From an uncultured bacterium (GTDB lineage Bacteria; Bacillota; Clostridia; Oscillospirales; Ruminococcaceae), in NCBI GenBank assembly GCA_905215595.1, contig CAJMQZ010000050.1, forward strand, positions 1 through 13,744: a DNA stretch of 13,744 bases. Reading direction: 5' to 3'. Of the stretch, positions 12,822 to 13,744 are shown piece by piece; positions within the stretch are counted from its first letter, which is position 1, and the number at the start of each line of letters is the position of its first letter. A program made the translations under genes and the position numbers. A model generated the notes under the pieces. The model worked only from the letters and a program-made list of their open reading frames with translations. It did not search any database and was not told the origin of the DNA.

Positions 12822-13577
12822 ATGAGCGAATTTTCACACCTGAAAAACAAGCTGCTGGCCGAGCAGGTGGAGGACCAGATCTACCACTATATTCTGGACG
12901 AAGCGCTGGAGCCGGGCGCAAAGCTGCCCAACGAGTTCGCACTGGGCGAAAAGTTCCGGGTGGGGCGCAGCACCATCCGCGAGGCGGTCAAGCTGCTGTC
13001 CAGTAAGGGCATCGTGGAGGTGCGGCAGGGCTCCGGCACCTATGTGGTGACCACAGTGAAGGGGCTTTCCGACCCGCTGAACCTGCGCAGCGTGCAGGAC
13101 AAGAACGCGCTGGCCTTTGATCTGGTAAACGTCCGTCTGCTGCTGGAGCCGGGCATTGCGGAGATGGCGGCGCAGAACGCCACCCCGGAGGACATCGAGC
13201 GGCTGCGGCGGCTGTGCGAGCGGGTGGAGACCAAGATCCACGCGGGCGACCGCTACATCGAGGACGACATCGCCTTCCACACCTGCATTGCCGAAAGCAG
13301 CAAAAATCTGGTGGTAGGGCAGCTGATCCCGGTCATCGATACAGCGGTGATGATGTTCGTGAACGTCACCCACAAAAAGCTCATCGATGAGACCATCATG
13401 ACCCACCGCATGATCACCGAAGCCATTGCCAACCACGACCCCATCGGCGCAAAGGCCGCCATGGTAATGCACCTGAACTTCAACCGCAGCTACATCAAAA
13501 AGGTCTACGATGGCGAGGACCCGGATGACGGCACCATCGGCATGGCGGCGTATATCATGGATAAGAAAGAGGACTAG
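12822..13577 (+). CDS. GntR-family transcriptional regulator, FadR subfamily (FCD domain)
   Basis: 251 residues. The winged helix-turn-helix (about 10-75) shows LPNEFALGEKFRVGRSTIRE (35-54) and the wing VEVRQGSGTYV (65-75). The all-helical FCD effector domain (about 95-225) keeps the metal-site residues D149, H153 (DIAFH), H195 (THRMI) and H217 (VMHLNF), which in relatives bind Zn or Ni and a carboxylate ligand such as a sugar acid. It acts as a dimeric repressor or activator; ligand and targets are unknown. The ATG at 12822 is preferred over 12795 because GGAGG (12809-12813) lies 8 nt before it. It is probably cotranscribed with the GNAT gene. No uronate or hexonate catabolic genes are in the window; targets may lie beyond the right edge. 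Confidence 0.93.
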   Translation: MSEFSHLKNKLLAEQVEDQIYHYILDEALEPGAKLPNEFALGEKFRVGRSTIREAVKLLSSKGIVEVRQGSGTYVVTTVKGLSDPLNLRSVQDKNALAFDLVNVRLLLEPGIAEMAAQNATPEDIERLRRLCERVETKIHAGDRYIEDDIAFHTCIAESSKNLVVGQLIPVIDTAVMMFVNVTHKKLIDETIMTHRMITEAIANHDPIGAKAAMVMHLNFNRSYIKKVYDGEDPDDGTIGMAAYIMDKKED

Positions 13578-13612
13578 ACCCTCTCCAGCTCCCCCGAAAG
13601 GGGGAGCTTTTT
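13578..13612 (+). repeat. Palindromic repeat element, copy 3 (minimal), acting as terminator
   Basis: ACCCTCTC (13578-13585) followed directly by AGCTCCCCC (13587-13595), GAAA, GGGGGAGCT (13600-13608) and a T-run to 13612. It keeps the end and hairpin of copies 1 and 2 but lacks their right half. It starts at the base after the GntR stop codon and is a textbook intrinsic terminator. Confidence 0.8.
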
Positions 13613-13744
13613 CGTTATCATCAGAGGAAAAAACCTTTTATTTGCAGCGCTGCTGCGGGATAACTTTTTTCTTGCCAGTAGCGTGTAAAGACGCTCCGCT
13701 GGGCCAGAGGCAGGGAGGGGTGTTCCGAGTCCCCCCTCCCTACC
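13613..13744. other. Non-coding right end with hairpins
   Basis: No ORF is supported here. It contains the palindrome GCAGCGCTGC (13644-13653), a small hairpin AGCGT/ACGCT (13680-13695), and a GC-rich stem of about 12 bp with one wobble, GGCAGGGAGGGG (13709-13720) with CCCCTCCCTACC (13733-13744), that touches the window edge. No T-run is visible after it. It may be part of another intergenic repeat or of a downstream gene's leader. Confidence 0.4.

Overview
The window looks like chromosomal DNA from a GC-rich gut Clostridia/Oscillospiraceae bacterium, of the Faecalibacterium/Gemmiger type. This is inferred from strong Gram-positive Shine-Dalgarno sites, consensus or extended -10 promoters, Firmicutes-like gene families, and CTCCCCC-GAAA-GGGGGAG intergenic palindromes. 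No phage, IS, CRISPR, tRNA or rRNA gene was recognised.

Layout. 1-476 (-) is the N-terminal part of a CobW/G3E GTPase, running off the left edge. A promoter and a palindromic repeat element (651-843) separate it from a divergent three-domain Xaa-Pro aminopeptidase (945-2744). A second repeat copy (2750-2924) follows, then a LytTR regulator with an unphosphorylatable-looking receiver (2980-3699). A shared bidirectional terminator separates that gene from a convergent pair of paralogous GT2 glycosyltransferases (5741 to 3754, -). Upstream is a HAD phosphatase (5893-6543, -). Divergent from it is a two-gene operon with overlapping frames: a patatin-like phospholipase (6724-7905) and a PTS enzyme I-like protein (7892-9523), ended by a strong terminator.

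9600-10070 has no gene in a normal ORF scan but holds the most interesting locus. A promoter and a 171-nt structured leader precede a 39-codon hydrophobic peptide gene (9824-9943). A consensus promoter on the opposite strand would make a ~100-nt RNA that ends in the hairpin over the peptide gene's stop codon. This is the architecture of a type I toxin-antitoxin module with convergent 3' overlap.

The rest is a prmA-rsmE translation-modification operon (11777 to 10088, -) whose leader contains a 160-bp imperfect palindrome. It is divergent from a GNAT acetyltransferase (12180-12782) and a FadR-family GntR regulator (12822-13577), which ends at a third, minimal repeat copy acting as a terminator. 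The last ~130 bases are non-coding with a GC-rich hairpin.

All assignments rest on reading motifs; no database search was run.
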